A stretch of DNA of 18,280 bases from Verrucomicrobiota bacterium (GCA_003219345.1 QHOP01000147.1:1-18280), one strand, 5' to 3'; counted from the first letter of the stretch, positions 1 to 8,173 are shown. Program-made: numbers and translations. The notes: generated by a model not told the origin, from the letters alone.

Positions 1-110
1 CAGCCCCGTACGCGATTTCACCACGGGCGCCAGAGTCGAGGTCCAGCTCGCCCGGGTATCAACCACCGCGAAACTTTTCGCCTCCTCCCGCCGCGCCGCG
101 CGCGATCGAG
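1..110. other. left window edge, no recognised gene
   Basis: No gene is recognised in this edge segment. Two plus-strand frames are open from the window start into the first repeat copy, but their translations are arginine- and proline-rich and match no family I know. Open frames are expected by chance in DNA this rich in GC. A partial gene entering from the left cannot be excluded. Confidence 0.4.
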
Positions 111-309
111 GCGCCCGCCTTCCACCCCAGCAGCCCGCCGCGATCGTACTCGCCCCCGCCAGCGCCGTCCCGTCCGCAGTCGGCGCCTTCATCGTCGTCG
201 AGTCCGTCGCGCAGCGAGGGTGGCCGCAGGCCCTGACGCGTTGGTGCGGAGAGGAGAGCTTGATGAACTCACGGCGTTTTCTGCCGGGATGCAAATTGGC
301 GGTTGCGTT
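111..309 (+). repeat. 199-bp direct repeat, copy 1
   Basis: This segment is identical to 1251-1449; the two copies sit 1140 bp apart, an exact multiple of three. It begins GCGCCCGCCT and ends GGTTGCGTT, and both flanks diverge at once. It holds about 150 bp of upstream sequence, a Shine-Dalgarno motif, the ATG at 263 and the first codons of the secreted protein's signal peptide. The peptide continues smoothly past 309 into a hydrophobic core, so this copy looks like the native one. Confidence 0.97.
252..256 (+). promoter_or_regulatory. Shine-Dalgarno deciding the start at 263
   Basis: AGGAG lies within the purine run GAGAGGAGAG, six bases before the ATG at 263. This favours 263 over the adjacent TTG at 260. 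The same site is duplicated at 1392-1396 in the second repeat copy, where the ATG at 1403 opens a frame different from that of the decarboxylase. Confidence 0.75.
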
Positions 310-1549
310 GCCGCTTTTCGTGGTTGCGAATGTTGTTTTCGAATCCGGCGCCGTCGCCCAGCGCACAAACCTCTATTCCACCGGGTTTGAACTTTCCGAA
401 GGCTTCGACACTCGACTGACCTTGATCGGCCAAGGCAATTGGACGGGCACTGATCTCAATGGCAACGGTCTTGTCACTAATTTCTTTGCAAATGCCACTT
501 CACAACAGCCGTTCGGACAACAACAGGCGTTTGTCGGATTTTATCCGTTGACCAATACCGACGGCACTTTGAACGTCTGGCAGCCATTGGATTTTGATCC
601 GGTTGCGGCCGGTTTGCCGATCGTGACGTTTTCGACAACCATGGCGGTCTATGATTCGTCCACAACCGCAAACCGCGACTGCTTCCGCTGGAGCATTTAC
701 AACACGAATAACGGAGGGGTGCGGTTGTTCACAATCGATTTCGACAATACGACGAGCCGGATCAACTACGAACTCGACGACAACCAGTTTGTGTGGACTG
801 GATTCACGTTTGAAAACGCGGCGTCAACCAATGGACAGTACGACCTCGTTGTCACCATGAATTTCGCTGAAAATCTTTGGAGCGCGACTTTGAACGATGT
901 TCTGATCGTGGATTCCAAACGGATGACGACCAAAGGCTCGGCGTTGAACCTGGGCGACATCGACGCCGTTTGGGTAAACTCCACCCTCGGCCAGCCGGGC
1001 GACAACTATATGGTGTTCGACGACTACGCGGTCGCCGCGGAGCCGTATCCTTTCTGGCTTGATGCCGTGCAACGGCTCAGCGACGGCGCGTTTCTTTTGA
1101 GACTGACCGGTGAATCCGAACGCCAATACGCCATCGACGCGACTACTGACTTTATGGACTGGTACGCTTTGAAGACGAACAGCGTGGGCACAGACGGCAC
1201 TTTTGATTTTGTGGACACGACGGCGACCAATTACAGCCGCGGTTTCTATCGCGCCCGCCTTCCACCCCAGCAGCCCGCCGCGATCGTACTCGCCCCCGCC
1301 AGCGCCGTCCCGTCCGCAGTCGGCGCCTTCATCGTCGTCGAGTCCGTCGCGCAGCGAGGGTGGCCGCAGGCCCTGACGCGTTGGTGCGGAGAGGAGAGCT
1401 TGATGAACTCACGGCGTTTTCTGCCGGGATGCAAATTGGCGGTTGCGTTAATACGTGCGACGAGCAAGGCGCCGGGTTCGCCGCGGACGCGTATGCGCGT
1501 GTGCGCGGACTGGGCGCCGTTTGCATCACTTACTGCGTCGGCGGACTGA
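263..1549 (+). CDS. secreted protein with Verrucomicrobia-type C-terminal module and chimeric tail
   Basis: The function is unknown. The N-terminus is a clear signal peptide: basic residues, then a hydrophobic stretch (LAVALPLFVVANVVF), with likely cleavage near AVAQ at about residue 33. The body is rich in Asn, Thr, Asp and aromatic residues, as in secreted beta-sandwich or lectin-like proteins. The last native part resembles a module seen at the end of many verrucomicrobial secreted proteins: Tyr-x-Ile, then Asp-Trp, Gly-Thr-x-x-Phe, and a closing GFYRARL near 1255. Native proteins usually stop within a few codons of that point. Here the frame runs into the second 199-bp repeat, adding about 97 residues of unrelated, low-quality sequence including a second copy of the signal-peptide start, up to TGA at 1547-1549. 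I infer the tail is a by-product of the duplication. The start is set by the AGGAG upstream. Confidence 0.8.
   Translation: MNSRRFLPGCKLAVALPLFVVANVVFESGAVAQRTNLYSTGFELSEGFDTRLTLIGQGNWTGTDLNGNGLVTNFFANATSQQPFGQQQAFVGFYPLTNTDGTLNVWQPLDFDPVAAGLPIVTFSTTMAVYDSSTTANRDCFRWSIYNTNNGGVRLFTIDFDNTTSRINYELDDNQFVWTGFTFENAASTNGQYDLVVTMNFAENLWSATLNDVLIVDSKRMTTKGSALNLGDIDAVWVNSTLGQPGDNYMVFDDYAVAAEPYPFWLDAVQRLSDGAFLLRLTGESERQYAIDATTDFMDWYALKTNSVGTDGTFDFVDTTATNYSRGFYRARLPPQQPAAIVLAPASAVPSAVGAFIVVESVAQRGWPQALTRWCGEESLMNSRRFLPGCKLAVALIRATSKAPGSPRTRMRVCADWAPFASLTASAD
1251..1449 (+). repeat. 199-bp direct repeat, copy 2, at a double junction
   Basis: This is an exact copy of 111-309. Its left edge lies where the secreted protein should end (GFYRARL). 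Its right edge lies inside the decarboxylase coding sequence, just before conserved residues NTCDEQG. It therefore places the Shine-Dalgarno and start codon of the secreted protein gene before a decarboxylase lacking its own N-terminus. The start at 1403 reads out of frame with the decarboxylase and stops at 1549. Confidence 0.97.
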
Positions 1550-2949
1550 AGGTGGCCAATAGCACGGCTGAGGCGTTTGCCGAAAAGTCACCGGTCGTCG
1601 TTATCAGCGGCGCGCCGGGAATGAAGGAGCGCGAAAAGAATCCTCTGCTGCATCACAAAGTCCGCGAGTTCGACACGCAGAAAAAGGTCTTCGAGCAGCT
1701 CACTGTCGCCGCCACGGTCTTGAGCGATCCGCAGACTGCGTTTCAGGAGATCGACCGCGTGCTGCACGCTGCGCTGCGCTATAAACGGCCGGTGTATATC
1801 GAGTTGCCGCGCGACCTTGCTGCTGTGCCAGGCATTCCGCACCATAAGCCGCGAGAGTTTCACGAGGAAAGCGACGAGCGGACGCTGGGCGAAGCGCTCG
1901 CCGAAGCTGTCGAGATGATCAACTCCGCAAAGAAGCCGGTCATCCTTGCCGACGTGGAGGTGCACCGGTTCGGATTGCAGAACGCGTTGCTCAAGCTGGC
2001 TGAAAAAACCAACATCCCGGTCGCAGCCACCATCATGGGCAAGTCAGTCATCGGCGAGCAGCATCCGTTTTACATGGGCGTTTATGAGGGGGCGATGGGT
2101 CGCGACGTCGTGCGACGCTACGTCGAGGACAGCGATTGCGTCATTATGCTCGGCGCGTTTATGACCGACATCAACCTCGGCATCTACACGGCGCAGCTTG
2201 ATCCGGCCCGCTCGATTTATGCCACGAGCGAAAAGCTCTCGATCCGCTATCACACGTTTGAAAATGTCCGCTTCAAAGATTTCATACGCGGACTGCTGAA
2301 AGCTCGACTGCAGCGACGCGCGCCAGCGAAAATTCCGCGTCCGCAATCGCTGGCGGCTTGTCGACCCGCGCGCGGCAAAGACAAAGTCACCGTGAAGCGT
2401 TTGTTCCAGCGATTGAACGCCTTTCTCACCGAGAAAACCGTGGTGGTAGTGGATGTTGGCGATGCGCTGTTTGGAGCGGCGGACTTGTTCATTCATCATC
2501 GTACCGAGTTCCTGGGGCCGGCCTACTATGCCTCGATGGGCTTCGCCGTGCCCGCTGGCATTGGCGCGCAACTGGCCAATCCGCAATTGCGCCCGCTCGT
2601 GCTGGTCGGCGATGGCGCGTTCCAGATGACGGGCATGGAGCTGGCCACTGCGGCGCGTTACGGCCTCAACCCCATTGTCGTCGTGTTGAACAATCGCGGT
2701 TACGGCACCGAGCGACACATTCATGACGGCCCTTACAATGACCTTTGGCCCTGGAATTACCATCGCCTGCCGGAAGTTCTTGGTGCCGGGCGCGGCTTTG
2801 AAATCGAAACCGAGGAACAGCTTGATCAGGCCCTGGGCGCCGCCGAGCGATACACGGCAGGATTTTGTTTGTTAGACGTGCAACTGGAGCCGCTCGACCG
2901 TTCGCCGGCTTTGCAGCGACTGGCCGAGCGGCTGGCCAAACGGCTTTGA
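1360..2949 (+). CDS. thiamine-diphosphate 2-keto acid decarboxylase, N-terminally truncated
   Basis: This belongs to the pyruvate/indolepyruvate decarboxylase-like family, which removes CO2 from 2-keto acids using thiamine diphosphate and Mg2+ in the cytoplasm; the substrate cannot be read from sequence. Numbered from GTG 1360, native-looking sequence begins at about residue 31 with NTCDEQGAGFAADAYARVRG, which carries the probable catalytic Glu35. The cofactor motif is complete: GDGAFQ from 417 to Asn-Asn at 444-445. The C-terminus (EPLDRSPALQRL) is also typical. Residues 1-30 are encoded by the 199-bp repeat and match nothing in the family. Roughly 45 residues that normally form the first part of the pyrimidine-binding domain, including the usual FGIPGD-like segment, are absent. 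GTG 1360 and ATG 1429 both lie in the repeat and lack a good ribosome binding site in this frame. The gene is probably crippled, or the junction is an assembly error. Confidence 0.85.
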   Translation: MAAGPDALVRRGELDELTAFSAGMQIGGCVNTCDEQGAGFAADAYARVRGLGAVCITYCVGGLKVANSTAEAFAEKSPVVVISGAPGMKEREKNPLLHHKVREFDTQKKVFEQLTVAATVLSDPQTAFQEIDRVLHAALRYKRPVYIELPRDLAAVPGIPHHKPREFHEESDERTLGEALAEAVEMINSAKKPVILADVEVHRFGLQNALLKLAEKTNIPVAATIMGKSVIGEQHPFYMGVYEGAMGRDVVRRYVEDSDCVIMLGAFMTDINLGIYTAQLDPARSIYATSEKLSIRYHTFENVRFKDFIRGLLKARLQRRAPAKIPRPQSLAACRPARGKDKVTVKRLFQRLNAFLTEKTVVVVDVGDALFGAADLFIHHRTEFLGPAYYASMGFAVPAGIGAQLANPQLRPLVLVGDGAFQMTGMELATAARYGLNPIVVVLNNRGYGTERHIHDGPYNDLWPWNYHRLPEVLGAGRGFEIETEEQLDQALGAAERYTAGFCLLDVQLEPLDRSPALQRLAERLAKRL

Positions 2950-2983
2950 GACCCAAAAAGGTCCCGTCGCGGTTCGTTTGGCT

Positions 2984-3382
2984 TCAGGTTTTTGCCCCAG
3001 CTTCTTTGGCGTCTAAGACGAAATTCTTTCCAGGTTCGAGGATAAAGGCATTTTTGGCGGGAGAATGGTTGTGGAACCGCCATCGATAGTTGTGCTTAAA
3101 GCACCACGCCGCGATTTCCTCCAGCGGGAAACCCTCGAGAACCATTTTACGGCCCGCTTTGATCATCTCGATGGCCAGCGGTTGGACGGCGGCGGCTTCT
3201 CCGCTAAGGAGCAGTTTCTCCAGCGAGACTCCACCGCCTTCTTCCATCAAAGCGAGCTTTCGCACACCAGCGTTGAGCGGGTGTTGCCCGGACATTGGGG
3301 GCCTCACGAGCACCGACTTTATCGGTACGATTGCGAGATCCAGGTACCCTGCGATGCCTGATATGCCGTTCTTAATAAACAC
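2984..3382 (-). CDS. small hypothetical protein, 132 residues
   Basis: No family is recognised. The GTG start at 3382 has AAGGA seven bases upstream (3390-3394), and codon use is G/C-rich at third positions like the neighbouring genes. The translation looks protein-like: a Glu/Leu-rich amphipathic middle (LEKLLLSGEAAAVQPLAIEM), then a part rich in aromatics and His (AAWCFKHNYRWRFHNH). No signal peptide or membrane segment is visible. The frame stays open about 70 bases upstream of the GTG, with a Cys-x5-Cys pattern, but has no start codon there. It is convergent with the decarboxylase and about 245 bp downstream of the ABC operon on the same strand. If it is not a gene, the whole 2950-3626 interval is empty. 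Confidence 0.5.
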   Translation of the reverse strand: MFIKNGISGIAGYLDLAIVPIKSVLVRPPMSGQHPLNAGVRKLALMEEGGGVSLEKLLLSGEAAAVQPLAIEMIKAGRKMVLEGFPLEEIAAWCFKHNYRWRFHNHSPAKNAFILEPGKNFVLDAKEAGAKT

Positions 3383-3626
3383 GCCGCATTCCTTAGCAAT
3401 ACCAGTGCCAAAACAAGCGGGCGCCGGACATTTTCGGGTCTGCTGAGAAAAATGGTCGAAAGGCGTTTAATTAACGGCCCGCTGGGATGGTTCTTTTCCC
3501 CGTGAGGTTTTTCCTTCCAAGCTTTGGGGGGTCAAATTCAGGCCTGCAAATCAAACGCCCTAACTTGTCGTCTTTCAGGACAGAACGACATTTTTGCGGA
3601 GGCGGCCGCTACCGGTAGTCGAAAGG

Positions 3627-5390
3627 TCAACTCACCGATTCCGCAGACAAATCAAATCGTTCGAACAGCCGGCCCATCCACCAGATGGCCAGACCTGCCT
3701 CTGCCGCCAGAACGGCTGCCGCCACAGCAGCGCTCAGCGGCAGGGCGGCAATCATGCCTAGAAAAAGCCTCGAAAGGAAGAACACGAGGCCGAACAAGAC
3801 AGCGGCCGGCAATAGAGCGAATGCGAAGACCAACACCGATCCCAGCATGAAAATCAGCCGCTGGCCGATGACCTCGATTCCTCCTGCGCGCTCGCGCCCG
3901 ATTTGTACCCAGGAGGGGAACAGCAGCACTGACGCGTTGGGGATCACCAGTGAAACCAGGTTCAGCATCGGCGCAATGATGGCCGCCCCGGCGCCGAACG
4001 ACAGCCGGTTCGCGAGCGGGACCGCGTCGCCCTCCGGAATGCGCGAGAACATCGTCACCGCGAGCAGCAGGAGGCACCACTGAGCGCCGGTCAAAATGGC
4101 GGTCGGCGCGAGCAATTCGCCGAGCACCACCTGCCAGCCGCGCAAAGGATACATTTTCAATACGTCTGCGTTCACCAGGTCCTGGCGCAAGTCCTGGCGC
4201 AGAATCGCAGGGCCGAGAAGCAGCGAATATCCCGCGAGAATGGCGGAGACGATTCCGATGGTTGGCGGCAGCCATCCGGGGGTAAGTTGGCTGGAGCCCA
4301 TCGGCACACCAATGCAAATGGCGAGGAGCGCCAGGAAAAGCCAGGTTCGCAACGTAAACGCCTGGCCAGCGCTGATGAGGTTCTTCCAGAGAAATGCCAC
4401 AGCGGGAATCCCCGCCGGCCGCAGCGCAAACGGTGGACGTTTCTTTTTCTGCTTTCCCGCGGTCGAATGCCAATCGCCACCGGCGCGGATGGCGGCGATT
4501 CTTTCCGCAAGTTTGCGCGACAATTCGACCGAGGCTTCCTCAAAGGCGACGTCGGACCTCACTACCCACCAGTAGTGGAGCAGCATCAACGCGAGCACGG
4601 GACCGAACGTGAGCAGAAACGCGTGCGCGTCCGCCGCCAGGTACGGCCGGACCACCAGCCGAAACGGATACAGAACATAAAACGCCGGACCGGATTCCAG
4701 AGCGTGCCGGATATAATATTTTATCGTGTCCAGGCTGGCGAAATCCGATGTCTCCGGCGCGGGAATCGTGCGCCTGACCCAGAGGACGGCCGCGGCGAGC
4801 ACCACGCTCAGGGCGGACAACACAACGACCCGCCGACGCCAGTTGGAAACGCCGCGCTCCAGCAGCCGCGTGCGCGCGAACGAGGCGGCCAGCGTGTGCA
4901 GATTGAGCGTGGACAGAATCAGCCACCAGCCGACGGCGCGAATCCAGGCCGTGCCGCCGCCGCCAAACCGTCGCGTGATCAGAGTCAGCAGCAAGGTAGT
5001 GAACAAGATTGCGATTTGCGACCGCACCAGTTTAAAGTGAATCAGCGTCCGGCGCGTCACCGGAGCGGGAAATAAAAACGCGATCTCGGCTTCCGTAAAC
5101 GCCAGCGCCGCCCGTTCGTGTGGGAAGATCCAGGCCGACAGGACCATGGCGAATAACGCGAGTGCCCCGAGCAACTCGAACATCAATAGTGCTTCCGGCG
5201 GTGTTGTGTCAATGACCCCGGCAGCGGCGCCGCGTCTTCCCGTAAACAGGTTGCGGAAGAAAAAGAAATAGAAATAGGCCACGCCCACGACAGCGCCGAC
5301 CAGGTACTTGGGCTTCTTCAGCCGCCGCAGCCGCACGCGCAGTCGGTTCTTTATCGACTGCACCTGGAGATAAACCAGCGCGCCGATCAT
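3627..5390 (-). CDS. ABC exporter permease (PF16962-like)
   Basis: This is an integral membrane subunit of an ABC exporter of about 587 residues, resembling the putative ABC exporter family (PF16962 as I recall it). The N-terminus is a short cytosolic segment with a strongly basic stretch (RLRVRLRRLKKPK), then a first membrane helix rich in Phe and Tyr at about 29-47. Further hydrophobic helices follow near 72-92, 125-175, 190-205, 255-275 and 340-410, with a cluster of four or five in the C-terminal third. The ATG at 5390 overlaps the stop of the ATPase gene (ATGA), so the two are almost certainly translationally coupled and work as one transporter. The substrate is unknown; neither gene nor neighbours show drug, lipid or ion specificity. 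Confidence 0.85.
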   Translation of the reverse strand: MIGALVYLQVQSIKNRLRVRLRRLKKPKYLVGAVVGVAYFYFFFFRNLFTGRRGAAAGVIDTTPPEALLMFELLGALALFAMVLSAWIFPHERAALAFTEAEIAFLFPAPVTRRTLIHFKLVRSQIAILFTTLLLTLITRRFGGGGTAWIRAVGWWLILSTLNLHTLAASFARTRLLERGVSNWRRRVVVLSALSVVLAAAVLWVRRTIPAPETSDFASLDTIKYYIRHALESGPAFYVLYPFRLVVRPYLAADAHAFLLTFGPVLALMLLHYWWVVRSDVAFEEASVELSRKLAERIAAIRAGGDWHSTAGKQKKKRPPFALRPAGIPAVAFLWKNLISAGQAFTLRTWLFLALLAICIGVPMGSSQLTPGWLPPTIGIVSAILAGYSLLLGPAILRQDLRQDLVNADVLKMYPLRGWQVVLGELLAPTAILTGAQWCLLLLAVTMFSRIPEGDAVPLANRLSFGAGAAIIAPMLNLVSLVIPNASVLLFPSWVQIGRERAGGIEVIGQRLIFMLGSVLVFAFALLPAAVLFGLVFFLSRLFLGMIAALPLSAAVAAAVLAAEAGLAIWWMGRLFERFDLSAESVS

Positions 5391-6124
5391 TTGGCTTCCT
5401 TGGCTTCGCCGGTCGCGCGGAAAAAAACCTCCTCGAGATTGGCGCCTCCTGATTGCTCCGAGAATTTCTGCAGAATTTCTCCCATTGTGCCGTCAACGAC
5501 CTTCCGGCCGTTTTTCAAAATCAACACGTGCGAGCAGACTTCCTCCAGCAAATGCAACAGGTGCGAGCTGATGATGATCGCCGCGCCTTCTCGCGCCCGT
5601 TTCAAAATCGAATCTTTCATTCGCCGGATGCCGAGGGGGTCGAGGCCCGTCAGAGGCTCGTCGAAGAAAATCGCTTTCGGTGAGTGCAACAGGCCGCAGG
5701 CAATGGCCAGTTTTTGTTTCATCCCGCGCGACAACTCGCCGGGGAGGAGCTCAATCTTGTCCGCCATTTCCAGTTCTTCGAGCAGGCACCGGCCGATCTC
5801 CTGATAATCGGAAACCTGATAAATCCGCGCGGTGAACGCCAGGTGTTGTTGCACGGTGAGGTAATCGAACAACCGCGGTTCATCGGAGAAAAAGGCGAGC
5901 TGGCGCTTGGTGGCAACCGGATTGGTTGTCAGGTCTTCACCGGCGATGCGCACCGTTCCGCGGGTCGCGGGGATGATGCCGGACAAGCAGCGCAGCGTGG
6001 TGGTCTTGCCGGCGCCATTGGGCCCGACCAAACCCATCACTTCGCACGGTCGCACGGCAAAAGAGAGATCGCTGACCGCTGGGAACTTGTCGTACAGTTT
6101 GGTCAAACTCTCGACTTCGATCAT
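5387..6124 (-). CDS. ABC transporter ATP-binding subunit
   Basis: A 245-residue ATPase that would drive the permease encoded just downstream. It shows Walker A GPNGAGKTT at about residues 34-42, a signature variant LSRGMKQ, Walker B AIFFDEPLTGLD and the switch histidine in ISSHLL. The Q-loop region reads FFSDEPRLFDYLTV, with no obvious glutamine, as is common in the NatA/CcmA-like exporter branch. I chose ATG 6124 because MIEVESLTKLYDKF is the usual N-terminus; the 61 in-frame upstream codons give Pro/Arg-rich junk. No strong Shine-Dalgarno precedes this ATG. It is the first gene of a minus-strand two-gene operon. Confidence 0.93.
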   Translation of the reverse strand: MIEVESLTKLYDKFPAVSDLSFAVRPCEVMGLVGPNGAGKTTTLRCLSGIIPATRGTVRIAGEDLTTNPVATKRQLAFFSDEPRLFDYLTVQQHLAFTARIYQVSDYQEIGRCLLEELEMADKIELLPGELSRGMKQKLAIACGLLHSPKAIFFDEPLTGLDPLGIRRMKDSILKRAREGAAIIISSHLLHLLEEVCSHVLILKNGRKVVDGTMGEILQKFSEQSGGANLEEVFFRATGEAKEAK

Positions 6125-6300
6125 AATGGGGTGAGGCTCACGATGGGCGGAAGCGTTGGAACGCGCATCACAGGGCAGACTAGCACTGGACCAAAGGCGA
6201 GTAAAGATGACAAAGGGACACCGTGGCGGAAGGGGGTTGGCCCTCGGCGCTTTCCACGAACCGTGCGGTCGTAGAGCAGCCATCCTGGCCGCGGGTGCTA

Positions 6301-6316
6301 CGGGCATCCTTGCCCG
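6301..6316. repeat. hairpin CGGGCA-TCCT-TGCCCG
   Basis: A perfect inverted repeat with 6-bp arms and a 4-base loop. It is the first of three hairpins packed into 70 bp. Confidence 0.8.
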
Positions 6317-6326
6317 CAGAACACTT

Positions 6327-6346
6327 GGGCGGCAGGGATGCCGCCC
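6327..6346. repeat. hairpin GGGCGGCA-GGGA-TGCCGCCC
   Basis: A perfect inverted repeat with 8-bp arms and loop GGGA. The same stem recurs at 8304-8322 with loop AGA, so it belongs to a dispersed intergenic family rather than arising by chance. Confidence 0.9.
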
Positions 6347-6351
6347 GAACC

Positions 6352-6370
6352 GGCAGGCTGGAAGCCTGCC
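6352..6370. repeat. hairpin GGCAGGCT-GGA-AGCCTGCC
   Basis: A perfect inverted repeat with 8-bp arms and a 3-base loop, only five bases after the preceding hairpin. Confidence 0.85.
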
Positions 6371-6485
6371 CTACGTGCCTTCCAGGTTCATGGTCCCAAT
6401 GCGCGGACAAAGACCGTGGGGGCTACCATGAACTCGCCGCCTTGGAATTCAATTATCGCGGAACCCGCCATCGGGCCTTCGGCCA

Positions 6486-6510
6486 CCCTCTCCTCGTCTT
6501 GGGGAGAGGG
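6486..6510. repeat. hairpin CCCTCTCC...GGAGAGGG
   Basis: Perfect 8-bp arms around a 9-base loop, followed by CAGGGTGAGGGG. It resembles the CCCTCACCCTGCCCTCTCC-type intergenic element found in many bacterial genomes (recalled, not searched). Confidence 0.75.
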
Positions 6511-6627
6511 CAGGGTGAGGGGAGGCGCCTCGTGGCAGGGCATGTCCGCGTCTGGAGATCACCGCAAATTGGCATAAGTCCGTTTTACCGATTGACGCGA
6601 GTGACCCGTTGCGTTGCACTATCCCGC

Positions 6628-8160
6628 ATGGCCAGATTTTCCCGCGTGTGGCTTCGCCTCATCCTGGTTTGCGCGGCGTTCACCGCCCGCGCCGACGTCA
6701 AACTGGCCGGACTATTTTCCGATAACATGGTTCTTCAACGGAGAATGCGTGCGCCGGTCTGGGGTTGGGCCGATGAGGGCGAAAAAGTGACGGTGACATT
6801 TCGCGGCGCAAGCGTTTCCGCGACCGCGAAAGGCGGCAAATGGATCGTGAAACTGCCGGGGCAGAACGCCGGCGGGCCGGACAGGCTGATCGTTGAAGGC
6901 AAAAACAAAATCGAACTGAAGAACATTTTGGTGGGAGAAGTCTGGATTTGCAGCGGGCAGTCGAACATGGAGTTTCCCCTCAGCCGCTCGTTCGACTCGG
7001 AAAAGGACATCGCGAGTTCCGCTCAGCCGAATCTCCGCCTTTTCACCGTTCCGAAGTTGAAGGCCAATGAACCTGTGAACAACGTGATGGCGGGCTGGCA
7101 GGAGTGCAACCCGGATACGGTCAAGAATTTTTCCGCCGTGGCTTACTACTTCGGCCGCGACCTGCGACAGGCGCGCGGCGTGCCGGTCGGATTGATCCAC
7201 ACATCGTGGGGCGGTTCCCCGGCGGAGGTATGGATGAGCGAAAAAGTGCTCGCAGGCAATCCGGATTACGAAAAGGCCATCCTCGGTGATTACCAGACGG
7301 CGCTGAAGAATTATCAGGTCGCGTCGGAAAAATTTGAGGAGGAATTGCTCTCTTCGAAAGTCGAGGGCAAAAACACCGAGCGCAAGCCGCCGTCGCCGCC
7401 GCCCTGGAAGCCCGCCGAGCTGTACAACGGCATGATTGCGCCGTTGATTCCCTACGCCATCAAAGGCGCCATCTGGTATCAGGGCGAATCGAACGCCGGC
7501 CGCGCCTGGCAGTATCGCGCGCTGTTCCCCGACCTGATCCGCAACTGGCGCCGCGACTGGGGCGAGAGTGACTTTCCGTTTCTCGCCGTTCAACTCGCGC
7601 CGTGGGACCGGAACAAGAAACGCAGTGTTGACCAGATCACTGCCACGCCCGGCGACAGCGACTGGGCGGAGCTGCGCGAGGCGCAATTGCTCGCGACAAA
7701 AGTTTTGCCAAAGGTCGGCCTGGCCGCGATCACCGATGTCGGCGACAAGGACGACATTCATCCGACCAAGAAGGAGCCGGTCGGCGCCCGGCTGGCGCGG
7801 CTGGCGCGGAATATCGCCTATGGCGAAAAGGTGGAATGCTACGGTCCGAGATATCGGCAGATGCAGATCAAGGCAGACAAGATCATTGTGAATTTCGACC
7901 ACTTGAGCGGCGGACTGGAAGCGCGCGGCGGACGGTTGCGCGGATTCGCCATTTGCGGCGCCGACCGGAAATTCGTCTGGGCCAATGCCGAGATTGACGG
8001 CGGCCGAGTCGTCGTCAGCAGCCCGCAAGTGGAAAAACCGGTCGCCGTTCGCTACGGCTGGGCGGACTATCCGGTCGTGAACCTGTTCAATCGTGAAGGT
8101 CTGCCGGCGTTGCCCTTCCGCACGGACGATTTTCCCATGATCACGGCGCCGAAGAAATGA
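6628..8160 (+). CDS. secreted sialate O-acetylesterase-type esterase
   Basis: A 510-residue SGNH-like carbohydrate esterase of the sialate O-acetylesterase family (SASA, PF03629), expected to remove acetyl groups from sugars outside the cytoplasm. Verrucomicrobial members may act on plant or algal polysaccharides as well as sialic acids. The signal peptide covers about residues 1-21 and ends TARA. A small beta domain follows (NMVLQRRMRAPVWGWA), then the nucleophile motif GQSNMEF with Ser112, the HTSWGGSPAEVWM block, WYQGESNA, and a DxxH motif with Asp375 and His378 (DDIHP). All parts of the active site are present. The frame is open further upstream to 6223, but that part is repeat-derived, and ATG 6628 gives the signal peptide. 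It precedes the sialidase-like gene by about 200 bp on the same strand. Confidence 0.92.
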   Translation: MARFSRVWLRLILVCAAFTARADVKLAGLFSDNMVLQRRMRAPVWGWADEGEKVTVTFRGASVSATAKGGKWIVKLPGQNAGGPDRLIVEGKNKIELKNILVGEVWICSGQSNMEFPLSRSFDSEKDIASSAQPNLRLFTVPKLKANEPVNNVMAGWQECNPDTVKNFSAVAYYFGRDLRQARGVPVGLIHTSWGGSPAEVWMSEKVLAGNPDYEKAILGDYQTALKNYQVASEKFEEELLSSKVEGKNTERKPPSPPPWKPAELYNGMIAPLIPYAIKGAIWYQGESNAGRAWQYRALFPDLIRNWRRDWGESDFPFLAVQLAPWDRNKKRSVDQITATPGDSDWAELREAQLLATKVLPKVGLAAITDVGDKDDIHPTKKEPVGARLARLARNIAYGEKVECYGPRYRQMQIKADKIIVNFDHLSGGLEARGGRLRGFAICGADRKFVWANAEIDGGRVVVSSPQVEKPVAVRYGWADYPVVNLFNREGLPALPFRTDDFPMITAPKK

Positions 8161-8173
8161 TGGGACTCGAGCG

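Larger units (their letters stand above)
6125..6627. other. 503-bp gap between divergent genes, packed with hairpins
   Basis: This gap separates the ABC operon from the esterase and must hold both promoters, although I cannot place them. Open frames cross it but give no recognisable protein. Its middle (6301-6510) holds four separate short inverted repeats, listed individually. None is followed by a T-run, so none looks like a standard intrinsic terminator. Confidence 0.7.

Noticed and set aside
111..1449. Composite transposon or insertion sequence bounded by the 199-bp repeats
   Set aside because: There is no transposase and no terminal inverted repeats, and the repeat contains part of the enclosed gene itself.
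2044..2763. Antisense ORF over the decarboxylase
   Set aside because: It is a shadow frame; the sense strand holds the cofactor motif.
3065..3446. Plus-strand ORFs opposite the small hypothetical gene
   Set aside because: The minus-strand frame has a Shine-Dalgarno and better codon use; the plus frames give no plausible protein.
3602..3618. Palindromes GCGGCCGC and CTACCGGTAG as an operator
   Set aside because: They lie downstream of the permease stop and away from any start, and are short enough to be chance in GC-rich DNA.
6125..6307. In-frame upstream extension of the ABC ATPase
   Set aside because: The residues are Pro/Arg-rich junk, and the family N-terminus starts at 6124.
6301..6370. 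CRISPR array
   Set aside because: The three hairpins differ in sequence and have no regular spacers; no cas gene is present.
6223..6627. In-frame upstream extension of the esterase
   Set aside because: It is made of hairpin repeats, and ATG 6628 opens directly into a signal peptide.
6712..8028. Long antisense ORF of 438 codons over the esterase
   Set aside because: It is a shadow of a strong gene in GC-rich DNA; the sense strand has complete catalytic motifs.
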